From NCBI GenBank assembly GCA_027306655.1, contig DAHUZL010000056.1, positions 1 to 35,338 on the forward strand: DNA of 35,338 nt, in the 5' to 3' direction. The notes beneath the pieces were generated by a model. It did not search any database. It saw only the letters and a list, made by a program, of their open reading frames with translations, and was not told the origin of the DNA. This stretch comes from Candidatus Dormiibacterota bacterium (GTDB lineage Bacteria > Chloroflexota > Dormibacteria > Aeolococcales > Bog-877). A program made the position numbers and the translations under genes. The number at the start of each line of letters is the position of its first letter. Position 1 is the stretch's first letter. Shown here piece by piece: positions 7,475 through 14,812 of this stretch.

Positions 7475-8086
7475 TCAGCCGCGGTTCGCGGGCTCGGCCG
7501 CGGGGGCCTGGCGGCCCCGCCAGAACCACCCGACCACGATCGCCACCACCACCACCGCCAGGACCACCGCGATGGTCCCGATCGGGCCCGAGAACCTCGT
7601 GTAGTTGCGGCCCACCGCGTAGCCCCCGGCGGCCAGGGCGGCCGACCAGACCAGGGATCCGGCCAGGGTGAGACCGGCGAATCGGACCAGGTCGAGCCGG
7701 GCCAGCCCGGCCGGGAACGAGATGTAGGTCCGCACCACCGGCAGCACACGGCCCACCAGGACCGCCACCGATCCGCGGCGCCGGAACCATCGGTCGGCCA
7801 GCTCCAGGTGGGTGGGCCGGATTCCGATCCATCGGCCCGGCCCGAGGAGGAGGGGCTCGCCGAGCCAGGCCGCGAGCCCGTAGGCGACCAGCGATCCGAC
7901 CAGGTTCCCGAGCCCCCCGGCGACGATCGCCGCCGCCAGGTTGAGGTGACCGAGCGCGGCAAGTGCCCCCGCCACCGGCATGATCACCTCGCTCGGGAAC
8001 GGGACGGCGCAGCTCTCGGCCGCCATCAGCAGGAAGACGGCGACCAGCCCGTAGTGGTCGACGAACTGGATCAGCGCGTGGGTCAT
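7475..8086 (-). CDS. DedA/SNARE-associated family membrane protein
   Basis: The 203-residue product matches the DedA (VTT) family. Residues FLLMAAESCAVPFPSEVIMPVAGALAALG carry the conserved E-x-x-x-x-x-F/P-P-S-E-x-x-x-P motif. Further on comes GRVLPVVRTYISFPAGLARL, the conserved (F/G)-R-x-x-P-x-x-R-x-x-x-x-x-x-A-G signature. Several hydrophobic helices and a C-terminal segment (TIAVVLAVVVVAIVVGWFW) follow. Family members act in the cytoplasmic membrane as lipid carrier recyclers, for example undecaprenyl phosphate flippases. The ATG overlaps the stop of the glutamine amidotransferase by ATGA. It is last in a minus-strand group and converges with the histidine kinase across 41 bp. Confidence 0.9.
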   Translation of the reverse strand: MTHALIQFVDHYGLVAVFLLMAAESCAVPFPSEVIMPVAGALAALGHLNLAAAIVAGGLGNLVGSLVAYGLAAWLGEPLLLGPGRWIGIRPTHLELADRWFRRRGSVAVLVGRVLPVVRTYISFPAGLARLDLVRFAGLTLAGSLVWSAALAAGGYAVGRNYTRFSGPIGTIAVVLAVVVVAIVVGWFWRGRQAPAAEPANRG

Positions 8087-8832
8087 GCGGCGGCCGCGCG
8101 GCGGGCCTGCACCAGCTCGGCGTACCCCTGGAAGAGGGCGTGGCGAAGCGTGCGCAGCGCCGCCAGCCGCGCCGCCGCCGCCGCCAGCAGCCCCCCGGCG
8201 CCGCCCGCGGCGAGCGCGGCCTCGGCGGGGGCTTCCCGCACCCACGCCGCCACCTCGCGGATCCCCACCTCGGGGTGGAACTGGACCCCGTGGGCGCGGG
8301 CGCCGAGGCGGAAGGCCTGGACCGGGTAGGCAGCCGACCGAGCCAGCACCACCGCGCCCGCCGGCGGCTCGCAACCGTCCTCGTGCCAGGACAGTGGGGC
8401 GAACCGGGCGGGGGCCCGGCCGAGGAGGGGATCGTCGGCCCCGGCGGCCAGCCTCTCGACCGGAACGAAGCCGACCTCCCAGTCCCGGCCCCGGAAGACC
8501 CGTCCGCCGCCCGCCACCGCCAGCAGCTGGGCACCGAGGCAGATCCCGAGGACCGGGAGGTCGGCGGCGAGGGCGCGCTCCAGGAGGCGCACCTCGGCGT
8601 CCCGGGACGGGAAGCCGTCCACCGAGCGCGCCGACATCGCCCCCCCCAGCACCACCACGCCGTCGAGGCCGCGCACGGTCGCCGGCGGCGGCCCGTCGCA
8701 CCCCGTCCGGTGCAGCCGCGGGGCCAGCCCGGCTCGGCGGAGGGCGCGGCCGAGGGCGCCGGGCGGGTCGTCCGGGGAGTGCTCCACCACCAGCACCGTG
8801 GGGGCGGCCGCGGGCCGGGCTGCCAGGGTCAT
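8083..8832 (-). CDS. Class I glutamine amidotransferase (GMP synthase-like subfamily)
   Basis: The 249-residue product has the GATase1 triad: nucleophile C98 in GICLGAQLLA, then H186 and E188 in GVQFHPEVG. An oxyanion strand (VVLGGAMSA) precedes them. Stand-alone members of this group resemble the glutaminase half of GMP synthase and release ammonia from glutamine or gamma-glutamyl compounds for an unknown acceptor. The open frame begins at a GTG at 8850. The ATG at 8832 is preferred because TAAGCT lies seven bases before it, close to the leaderless pattern. The stop overlaps the DedA start by four bases. No obvious synthetase partner is adjacent. Confidence 0.88.
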   Translation of the reverse strand: MTLAARPAAAPTVLVVEHSPDDPPGALGRALRRAGLAPRLHRTGCDGPPPATVRGLDGVVVLGGAMSARSVDGFPSRDAEVRLLERALAADLPVLGICLGAQLLAVAGGGRVFRGRDWEVGFVPVERLAAGADDPLLGRAPARFAPLSWHEDGCEPPAGAVVLARSAAYPVQAFRLGARAHGVQFHPEVGIREVAAWVREAPAEAALAAGGAGGLLAAAAARLAALRTLRHALFQGYAELVQARRAAAA

Positions 8833-8881
8833 CCGCCGTAGCTTACGCACACCGGGAGGGCGGCCCGGGGCCCGGAGCCCC

Positions 8882-10525
8882 TCAGCGGACGCCCGCCAGC
8901 TGCACCGCCTTGACCACCAGGAGCAGTGCGGCGACCCCGAGATACCCGCGCAGGGCCCACATCCCGAGCGTGCGCCCGCGGGACCAGCGGGGCCGGGCCA
9001 GGAGCGCCAGCGGCGGCATCCGCCAGGTCATCCGCTCCGCGCGCGGCACCGGCGGCGCTCCGTGGTCGCCCTGGCGCAGGGTCATCACGGCCCCGCCGGC
9101 CAGCAGGCACAGCAGCATCACCCCGGTGAGGACCGCGAACAGCAGACCCACGTTGAGCGAGGAGTCGAGCGTCGAGAGCACCAGGATGAGGGAGAGGACC
9201 AGCAGCACGCCCACGATGAAGCTGGCGACCAGGTTGAGCCAGCGGGCGTTGACCCAGGGGCCGAGGACCTCTCGGTCGTTGCAGAGCAGGAGCAGGAACA
9301 CGGTCGCGCTCGGCAGCAGCACCCCCGCCAGCGCCTGCACCGCGGTGGTCACCACTCCGAGGGGGGCGTTGGGCACCAGCACCACCGCGGCGGCCACCAG
9401 CACCATCGCCGAGTAGCTGCCGTAGAAGACGCGGGCCTCGGCGAAGCGGCGGTGGAGGGAGTGGCGGAGGCCGAAGACGTCGCCGAAGGCGTACGACGTC
9501 GCCAGCGTCACCGCGCTGGCGCCGATCACCGACGCGACCAGCAACACGACCGCGAACATCGCCCCCGCCGCCCCGCTGACGTGCCGGGCGATCCCCTTCG
9601 CCACCTGGCCGGCGTTGACGAAGTGGCCGGCTGCGGCGGTGCCCTGGAAGGCGTGGGCGGCCGCGATCATGAGCGCGGCCGCCCCGACGATGACCACCAC
9701 CGCGCCGATCACGGTGTCGGCCCGCTCGTAGGCGATCCAGCGCGGAGTGATCCGCTTGTCGATCACATTGGACTGCTGGAAGAACAGCTGCCAGGGGGCG
9801 ACGGTGGTGCCGACGATGGCGATGATCAGCAGCACCGCGGTGGAGGTGAATCCGTGGGCCACGCTGGGCACCGCGAGTCCGCGGGCGACGGCGCCCGGGG
9901 CGGGATGGCTGAGCACCGCCAGCGGCACGACCAGGAGGCTGCCGACGACGAACACCAGCATGGCGCGCTCCCAGCGGCGGAAGTTGCCGCTGGCGATGAC
10001 GGCGACCAGCAGCACCGCCGCCAGCGGCACCGCCAGGTAGGGGGAGACGCCAAAGTAGCCCGCCGCCAGGCGCACCCCGATGAACTCGGTGACGATGGTG
10101 AGGAAGTTGAGGACGAAGAGGTCGCCGACGGAGAAGGAGACCCAGAAGCGGCCGAACCGCTCCTGGATGAGGCGGGCGTGGCCCACCCCGGTGACGGCGC
10201 CCAGCCGCACCACCATCTCCTGGTTCACGATCAGGACGGGGATCAGCAGGACCAGGGTCCAGAGCAGGCTGGGCCCGTAGTTCTGCCCCGCCTGCGCGTA
10301 GGTGGCGACGCCCCCGGCGTCGTTGTCCCCCACCATGACGATGAGCCCCGGCCCAACGATCGCCAGCAGCGCGATCAGGCGGCCCCGCCAGCTCCGCCGC
10401 TCGCCCACGTCGGCCATCCGGATCGTGCCGAGCGCGCCGCGGATGTCGCCCACGTGGGCGCTGTCGAGCACCGCCGACCCGGGTGGCGTCGGTGGCGTCG
10501 CCGCGGCGACCACGGGCTCAGGCAT
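8882..10525 (-). CDS. NRAMP-related divalent metal transporter (non-canonical motifs)
   Basis: The 547-residue product has the many hydrophobic helices of the NRAMP fold. In TM1 the canonical D-P-G-N is replaced by GDNDAGGVATYAQAGQNYG. In TM6 the canonical M-P-H is replaced by GTTVAPWQLFFQQS. These replacements are known from NRAMP-related magnesium/manganese carriers, in which the metal site loses the methionine that selects transition metals. The protein is therefore likely to move Mg or Mn ions. A 35-residue Ala/Pro-rich N-terminus precedes TM1. The gene lies downstream of an MgtE_N/CBS protein on the same strand and has its own predicted promoter and a roughly 310-nt leader with an 11-bp stem. 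The exact ion is an inference. Confidence 0.88.
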   Translation of the reverse strand: MPEPVVAAATPPTPPGSAVLDSAHVGDIRGALGTIRMADVGERRSWRGRLIALLAIVGPGLIVMVGDNDAGGVATYAQAGQNYGPSLLWTLVLLIPVLIVNQEMVVRLGAVTGVGHARLIQERFGRFWVSFSVGDLFVLNFLTIVTEFIGVRLAAGYFGVSPYLAVPLAAVLLVAVIASGNFRRWERAMLVFVVGSLLVVPLAVLSHPAPGAVARGLAVPSVAHGFTSTAVLLIIAIVGTTVAPWQLFFQQSNVIDKRITPRWIAYERADTVIGAVVVIVGAAALMIAAAHAFQGTAAAGHFVNAGQVAKGIARHVSGAAGAMFAVVLLVASVIGASAVTLATSYAFGDVFGLRHSLHRRFAEARVFYGSYSAMVLVAAAVVLVPNAPLGVVTTAVQALAGVLLPSATVFLLLLCNDREVLGPWVNARWLNLVASFIVGVLLVLSLILVLSTLDSSLNVGLLFAVLTGVMLLCLLAGGAVMTLRQGDHGAPPVPRAERMTWRMPPLALLARPRWSRGRTLGMWALRGYLGVAALLLVVKAVQLAGVR

Positions 10526-10731
10526 GCCACCATCCCCGGCGGGCCGCGCCCGGTCGGGCCCCGCACGCCGACGCGCGGCCGGGACCCAACCACGGTCCCA
10601 CCGCCGCGGGCGGCGACCGGAAACCCTCGCTGCTCATGGCACCACTCCTCACGCGACCCCATGCCGAGGCGGTCCCGGCGTGGGGAGGGGAGGGGCGGCC
10701 GATCAGCCGGGGCCCGCCCTCCGATGGCGCA

Positions 10732-10782
10732 AGGACCGCATGACGGTGACGGGGCGTCTACTGCCGGGGTCCATGCGGTCCT
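10732..10782 (-). other. Long inverted repeat in the leader of the NRAMP-like gene
   Basis: AGGACCGCATG (10732-10742) and CATGCGGTCCT (10772-10782) are perfect 11-bp complements around a 29-base loop. The stem lies in the predicted untranslated leader of the metal transporter (about +58 to +108 from the predicted start). No T-run follows, so it is unlikely to be a simple terminator. I could not match the leader to the M-box or yybP-ykoY consensus. Confidence 0.55.
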
Positions 10783-10845
10783 CTTCCTTCAGAAACCCAG
10801 GGGCGCAGCACCGCACGGGCATGGGCCCGCCGGGCGTTCCGGCTG

Positions 10846-10851
10846 AGTGTA
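10846..10851 (-). promoter_or_regulatory. Candidate -10 element for the NRAMP-like gene
   Basis: On the minus strand TACACT, identical to the -10 candidates at 16121 and 31232. It would start transcription near 10839 and leave a leader of about 310 nt before the ATG at 10525. The intergenic stretch 10526-10897 otherwise holds no gene. Confidence 0.45.
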
Positions 10852-10897
10852 CCGCCGGGCCGGAGCCGGGGCAACCGCTCCAGCGCCTCGCCGGCGC

Positions 10898-12238
10898 TCA
10901 CCCCTCCGCCTCGCCGCGCTGGCGACGCCGCCAGTCGGGGGGGATCATCGCCTCCAGGAGGTCGTCCACCGTGACCAGACCGATGAAGCGGTCGTCGTCG
11001 TCGACGACCGGCAGCGCGGGGAGGTTGTAGTCGGTCATGACCAGTGCGACCGAGGGTAGGTCGGCGGCGCCGTGGAGCCTCGCCGTGACGGCGGTGGCGA
11101 GGGTGGTCGCCGCGGCCCCGGCGGGTGCGCGCACAAGGTCCGCCAGCGGCACGGTGGACACGACCCGGCCCCCCGGATCGACCACCACCACCACCGATCC
11201 CGCCTGCGAGGGGAGGTCGTCCGCGGCCCGCACCGCCTGAAGGGCCTGCTCGACGGTGGCATCGGCAGCGACGGTGACCGCCTGGGTGGTCATCATCCCG
11301 CCCGCCGTCTCCGGATGGTAGGCGAGCAGCCGGCGCAGGGTCGTCTGCCGGGCCGGGGGCAGCAGCTGGAGGATCGCCATCCTGCGGTCCTGGTCGATCT
11401 TGGCGATCAGGTCGGCGGCGTCGTCGGCGGCCATCTCGCCCAGGAGCTCGGCGGCCTCGGGGTCGGAGCGCTCCTCGAAGAAGCGCCGCTGGTGCTCGTC
11501 GTCGAGCTCCTCGAACACGTCGGCCTCGAGGTCAGGGTCGTCGGCGACCGCGTCGATGATCTCGGTCCCCTCCCGGTGGGACGCGTGCTCGATCAGGTCG
11601 GCGATCTGGGCCGGGTGGAGTCGACGGAGGCGGCGCAGGGGGATGGGCAGGTGGGGGCCGGGGACGTGGCCGGTGAACGGCTCGATGTCCGACCAGTCCA
11701 CGAGCCGGCGCGGACTGACCATCCCGGACCGGCTCCGCCACGGGAGCGCGCGGTGGAGAGCGCTGAGGCGGGTGGGGTCCACGGCCACGATGTGCCAGCG
11801 TCCGTCGATCGGGGCGAGGGCGAGGTCGTTGGCGTGGATGAGGGTGCCCAGCCGGACGTCGATCAGCCGCCGTCCGATCACGTCGTCATCGATCAGGACC
11901 TCGCCGGAGCGGCGCTCGAAGGGGCCGAGGTTGACGGAGTCGCCGGTGAGCTGCACTCGGAAGGGCTCCAACGGCCCAACCTGGCCGATGGGCAGGAAGA
12001 GCTCCCGCTGGCCGATGCGCACGCGCAGGCCGGTGACCGGCGGGTAGGCGCCCTCGGCGATCCGGGCGATGACGTCGCGCACCCGGCCGAGGGGGCGGCC
12101 CCGGCGGTCGAGGAGGGCGGCGTGGGCGACGGTGGTGGCGCTGACCAGGCTGCCGGCCCATCGCTCCAACGATCCAGGGCCGGGAGTCCGCTGGAGGGCC
12201 GCCCCGTCCCTCGCGTCGTCGCGGGGCGCGTCGCTCAT
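10898..12238 (-). CDS. PRC-barrel / MgtE N-terminal / CBS-pair regulatory protein
   Basis: The 446-residue soluble protein has three parts. Residues about 25-180 look like PRC-barrel strands (LLDRRGRPLGRVRDVIAR, GRRLIDVRLGTLIHANDLAL). Residues about 210-325 are the superhelical MgtE_N domain (LHPAQIADLIEHA, DVFEELDDEHQRRFFEERSDPEAAELLGEMAADDAADLIAKI). Then a CBS pair begins TAGGMMTTQAVTVAADATVEQAL and ends VMTDYNLPALPVVDDDDRFIGLVTVDDLLEAM. In MgtE, this N-CBS module senses cytosolic Mg and gates the channel. Here no transmembrane channel domain is attached; a metal transporter of another fold is the next gene on the same strand. The ATG has GGAGG five bases upstream. It probably gates or tunes that transporter, which is inference. 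Confidence 0.9.
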   Translation of the reverse strand: MSDAPRDDARDGAALQRTPGPGSLERWAGSLVSATTVAHAALLDRRGRPLGRVRDVIARIAEGAYPPVTGLRVRIGQRELFLPIGQVGPLEPFRVQLTGDSVNLGPFERRSGEVLIDDDVIGRRLIDVRLGTLIHANDLALAPIDGRWHIVAVDPTRLSALHRALPWRSRSGMVSPRRLVDWSDIEPFTGHVPGPHLPIPLRRLRRLHPAQIADLIEHASHREGTEIIDAVADDPDLEADVFEELDDEHQRRFFEERSDPEAAELLGEMAADDAADLIAKIDQDRRMAILQLLPPARQTTLRRLLAYHPETAGGMMTTQAVTVAADATVEQALQAVRAADDLPSQAGSVVVVVDPGGRVVSTVPLADLVRAPAGAAATTLATAVTARLHGAADLPSVALVMTDYNLPALPVVDDDDRFIGLVTVDDLLEAMIPPDWRRRQRGEAEG

Positions 12239-12339
12239 GGTGGCCTCCAGGGGCTCACGCCCGCCCGCGACCCGACCGGGGCCCGGCCCCGGGAATCTCG
12301 CCGGCTGCGGTGGTGGGGGTGAGCCGGTGTGCTGCCGCG

Positions 12340-12345
12340 ATTATC
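12340..12345 (-). promoter_or_regulatory. Candidate -10 element for the MgtE_N/CBS gene
   Basis: Minus-strand GATAAT, leaving a leader of roughly 95 nt that contains a GC-rich palindrome near 12276-12292 and ends in a GGAGG site. It faces the opposing promoter for the PIG-L gene. Confidence 0.4.
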
Positions 12346-12401
12346 GGCCTCCCGCGCCTCCCGGGGGCCGATCGCGCCCGACCGCCGGCCGGCGCCGCCC
12401 G

Positions 12402-12407
12402 TATCCT
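12402..12407 (+). promoter_or_regulatory. Candidate -10 element for the PIG-L gene
   Basis: TATCCT with a GTG five bases downstream at 12413 that is in frame with the PIG-L gene. Translation from there would add 26 poorly conserved-looking residues, so it is treated as a promoter with a leader of about 75 nt. A leaderless start here cannot be excluded. Confidence 0.4.
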
Positions 12408-12490
12408 GGCCGGTGGCGGCCCGCCGGGGCGGGCTCGCGAGTCAGCCGGCGATCGCGGCGGGGCGCCCGGGGCGGCCCCGAGGAGGCCCT

Positions 12491-13204
12491 GTGGCGGAAC
12501 GCGACCCCATCCCGATCCAGCGTGCGATGGTCATCGTCGCCCATCCGGATGACGCCGAGTTCGGCTGCTCCGCCACGGTGGCGAAATGGGTGAGCCAGGG
12601 GATCGCCGTCACCTACGTCGTCTGCACCGACGGCGGGGCCGGCTCGGCCGACCCCTCGCTGACGGCGGCGGAGCTGCCCCGACGACGGGAGGAGGAGCAG
12701 CGCCGAGCGGCCGACGTCCTGGGGGTCGCGCGGGTGGAGTTCCTGGGCCGGCGCGACGGCGAGCTGCTCCCGACCCTGGAGCTGCGCCGCGACCTGACCC
12801 GCCTCATCCGCCTCCACCGGCCCGACCGCGTGGTCTGCCAGAACGCAGTCCGAACCTACTCCAACATCTACGGCAACCACCCCGACCACCTCGCCGCCGG
12901 GCAGGCCGCGATGGAGGCGATCTACCCCACCGCCCGCAATCCGCGCGCCTTCCCCGAGCTGCTGGCGGAGGGGCTCCAGCCCCACCTGGTCCGCGAGGTG
13001 TGGATCACCGGTACTGACCAGCCCAACCACGCTGAGGACGTCGGCGGCTTCGTCGACAAGAAGATCGAGGCCCTGATGCAGCATCGCAGCCAGATGGGCG
13101 AGGCCGACCGGGTCGCCGAACGGGTCCGGCAGCGGATGCAGGACGCGGGGCGGCCCAGCGGCCTCGCCTACGCCGAGGCCTTCCGGCGGCTGTCGGCGGA
13201 GTAG
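12491..13204 (+). CDS. PIG-L/LmbE family deacetylase
   Basis: The 237-residue product has the LmbE/PIG-L zinc site: AHPDD near the N-terminus (MVIVAHPDDAEFGCSATVAKW) and a second histidine in YGNHPDHLAAG. Enzymes of this fold remove N-acetyl groups from amino sugars, for example in mycothiol or bacillithiol synthesis or glycan turnover. GTG at 12491 is chosen because AGGAGG at 12481-12486 precedes it by four bases and the first beta strand then begins about residue 12, as usual in the family. The dehydrogenase-like gene begins two bases after its stop. The substrate is unknown; no mycothiol or bacillithiol genes are next to it. Confidence 0.9.
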   Translation: MAERDPIPIQRAMVIVAHPDDAEFGCSATVAKWVSQGIAVTYVVCTDGGAGSADPSLTAAELPRRREEEQRRAADVLGVARVEFLGRRDGELLPTLELRRDLTRLIRLHRPDRVVCQNAVRTYSNIYGNHPDHLAAGQAAMEAIYPTARNPRAFPELLAEGLQPHLVREVWITGTDQPNHAEDVGGFVDKKIEALMQHRSQMGEADRVAERVRQRMQDAGRPSGLAYAEAFRRLSAE

Positions 13205-13206
13205 CG

Positions 13207-14283
13207 GTGGGGATGGGGGATCCTGACCCGCCGCTGCTGACGATCCTCCACGGCGACCAGACCGGCGAGGAGCTCCTCCAGGAGGCGCTGCGCGTGCTCG
13301 ACCCCGCCGTCGTGGGCGTGCCGCTCCGGCTCGCCTCGTTCGACTGCAGCGTCGCCGAGCGCCGCCGCACCCGGAACCAGGTGGTGCACGAGGCGGCCCG
13401 GCACCTGCGCCAGAGCGGCTTCGGGTTGAAGGCGGCGACGGTGACCCCCGAGGGGCGGGACGACGTCGGCAGCCCCAATGCCATCCTCCGCGCCGCGATC
13501 GGGGGCGACGTGATCGTGCGAACCGGGCGGCGCATTCCCGGGGTGGTCCCGCTGGGGGGCGTGCACGCCCCGATCACGGTGGTGCGGATGGCGGTCGACG
13601 ACGCCTACGGCGCTCGTGAGTGGCGAGAGGGGAGCGGCGCCGGCGAGGTCGCTCTGCGCACGACTCGAATCAGCCGCCGCCTCTGCCGGCGCGTCGCCGC
13701 CTATGCCTTCGACCACGCCCGGCGCGTCGGCGCCACCGTCTTCGGCGGCCCCAAGTACACCGTCTCGCCGGTCTACGAGGGGATGTTCAAGGAGGAGCTC
13801 GACGCCGCCGCCCGTCGCCACCCCTCCGTGCGCTACGAGCCGCAGCTGATCGACGCGGTGGTGGCGCTGGTGCTCACCCGCGACGACGCCCTGGTCATTC
13901 CCGCGCTCAACCGCGACGGCGACATCCTCTCGGACCTGGTCCTCGCTCTCTACGGGTCGCTGGCGGGGAGCGAGTCACTGGTGATCGGCTTCGGCGATGG
14001 CGACCGCCCCCAGGTGGTGATGGCGGAGGCTCCCCACGGGACTGCGCCGCAGCTGGAGGGGCGCAACGTCGCCAACCCGATGGCGATGATCCTCGCCGCC
14101 GCCGCGGTGCTGGAGGCGCTGCCGCAGCCGGCGGCGCGGCGCGCCGGCCGAGCGGTGCGGGTGGCGATCCTGGATGCCGTCGGCGCGGGCGTGCGCACCG
14201 CCGATCTCGGTGGCAGTGCGCTGACCTCGGAGGTCACCGACGCCGTGATCGCCCGGCTTCGCGCGGGGACGGCGTCCAGCTGA
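13207..14283 (+). CDS. Isocitrate/isopropylmalate dehydrogenase-family protein
   Basis: The 358-residue product belongs to the beta-decarboxylating dehydrogenase family. Signs are GDQTG near residue 16, GGPKYTVSPVYEGMFKEELDA (catalytic Lys/Tyr region), NRDGDILSDLVLALYGSLAGSES (metal-binding Asp loop; the usual N-x-Y is N-R-D here) and EAPHGTAPQLEGRNVANPMAMILA (cofactor loop with the conserved HG-AP-x-x-x-G). Such enzymes oxidise and decarboxylate isocitrate, isopropylmalate or relatives with NAD(P) and Mg or Mn. The GTG at 13207 has GGAG five bases before; an ATG at 13213 is an alternative. It is tightly packed behind the PIG-L gene, so likely cotranscribed. Substrate is not decided by sequence alone. 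Confidence 0.85.
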   Translation: MGMGDPDPPLLTILHGDQTGEELLQEALRVLDPAVVGVPLRLASFDCSVAERRRTRNQVVHEAARHLRQSGFGLKAATVTPEGRDDVGSPNAILRAAIGGDVIVRTGRRIPGVVPLGGVHAPITVVRMAVDDAYGAREWREGSGAGEVALRTTRISRRLCRRVAAYAFDHARRVGATVFGGPKYTVSPVYEGMFKEELDAAARRHPSVRYEPQLIDAVVALVLTRDDALVIPALNRDGDILSDLVLALYGSLAGSESLVIGFGDGDRPQVVMAEAPHGTAPQLEGRNVANPMAMILAAAAVLEALPQPAARRAGRAVRVAILDAVGAGVRTADLGGSALTSEVTDAVIARLRAGTASS

Positions 14284-14368
14284 GGCCGGCGCGGCCCCTG
14301 CCGCCTTGCCGCCACTCCCGGCCGCCCGTCGGCGCGCGGTGCCGCCGGACCGGGCCCAGCCGCCAGCG

Positions 14369-14374
14369 TATACT
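14369..14374 (+). promoter_or_regulatory. -10 element upstream of the zinc-ribbon gene
   Basis: TATACT, 18 bases before the ATG at 14393, giving a leader of about 12 nt with no ribosome site. It is the closest match to TATAAT in the window. Confidence 0.5.
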
Positions 14375-14392
14375 CGATCCCATCCCCCGCCG

Positions 14393-14812
14393 ATGGACAT
14401 CCTCCCCTTCCTGCGTCAGCGAGCCGGTGACTTCACATGTCCCCGCTGTCGCTATTCGCTCGCCGATTGCGGAGTGCGCATCGTTCAGCAGCGCGGCCCG
14501 CTCTACACGGTGCAGGTGACCTGCCGACGCTGCGAGCTGAGCCTGCTGGTCCAGCTCGAGGTGCAGGGCGACGCCGACCGCGACGGCCCCGCCGCGATTC
14601 CCAGCACCCGGTCCCAGCGGGGTGCCAGCGCGCCGAGGCGGGCCGGGCGGGCGGGGACGCCCGCACCGGCTGCGCCGCCGATCAGCCCCGACGAGCTCCT
14701 GGACCTCCATCTTCACCTCGCCGGCTTCGAGGGGCCGCTCCTGCAGCTGCTGGCTCCGTCGCTGCCGACGGCGCCCGAGACCGCGCACGACGGCCGCCGC
14801 GGTGAGCGCTGA
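14393..14812 (+). CDS. Small zinc-ribbon protein
   Basis: The 139-residue product begins MDILPFLRQRAGDFTCPRCRYSL and has a second CxxC later (VTCRRCELSLLV), together one zinc ribbon over residues 15-55. A Pro/Ala/Arg-rich linker follows (about 60-100). A short acidic, leucine-rich helix ends the protein (SPDELLDLHLHLAGFEGPLLQLLAPSL). Zinc ribbons of this type bind nucleic acid or proteins. The gene overlaps the cysteine desulfurase start by 11 bases, so the two are probably translated together. A role in delivering sulfur or recruiting the desulfurase is only a suggestion from that coupling. Confidence 0.75.
   Translation: MDILPFLRQRAGDFTCPRCRYSLADCGVRIVQQRGPLYTVQVTCRRCELSLLVQLEVQGDADRDGPAAIPSTRSQRGASAPRRAGRAGTPAPAAPPISPDELLDLHLHLAGFEGPLLQLLAPSLPTAPETAHDGRRGER

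Noticed and set aside
5238-8534. Open frame of 1098 codons on the minus strand
   Set aside because: It is antisense to the two-component genes and runs through DedA in the wrong frame; composition is Arg/Gly/Pro-rich with no domain. Long shadow frames are common at this GC content.
8798-10846. Open frame of 682 codons on plus opposite the NRAMP-like gene
   Set aside because: His/Asp/Arg-rich low-complexity translation typical of antisense to a membrane protein; no family pattern.
10526-10897. Known Mg or Mn riboswitch upstream of the transporter
   Set aside because: Conserved cores of the M-box and yybP-ykoY classes were not found by eye; only an unnamed hairpin is supported.
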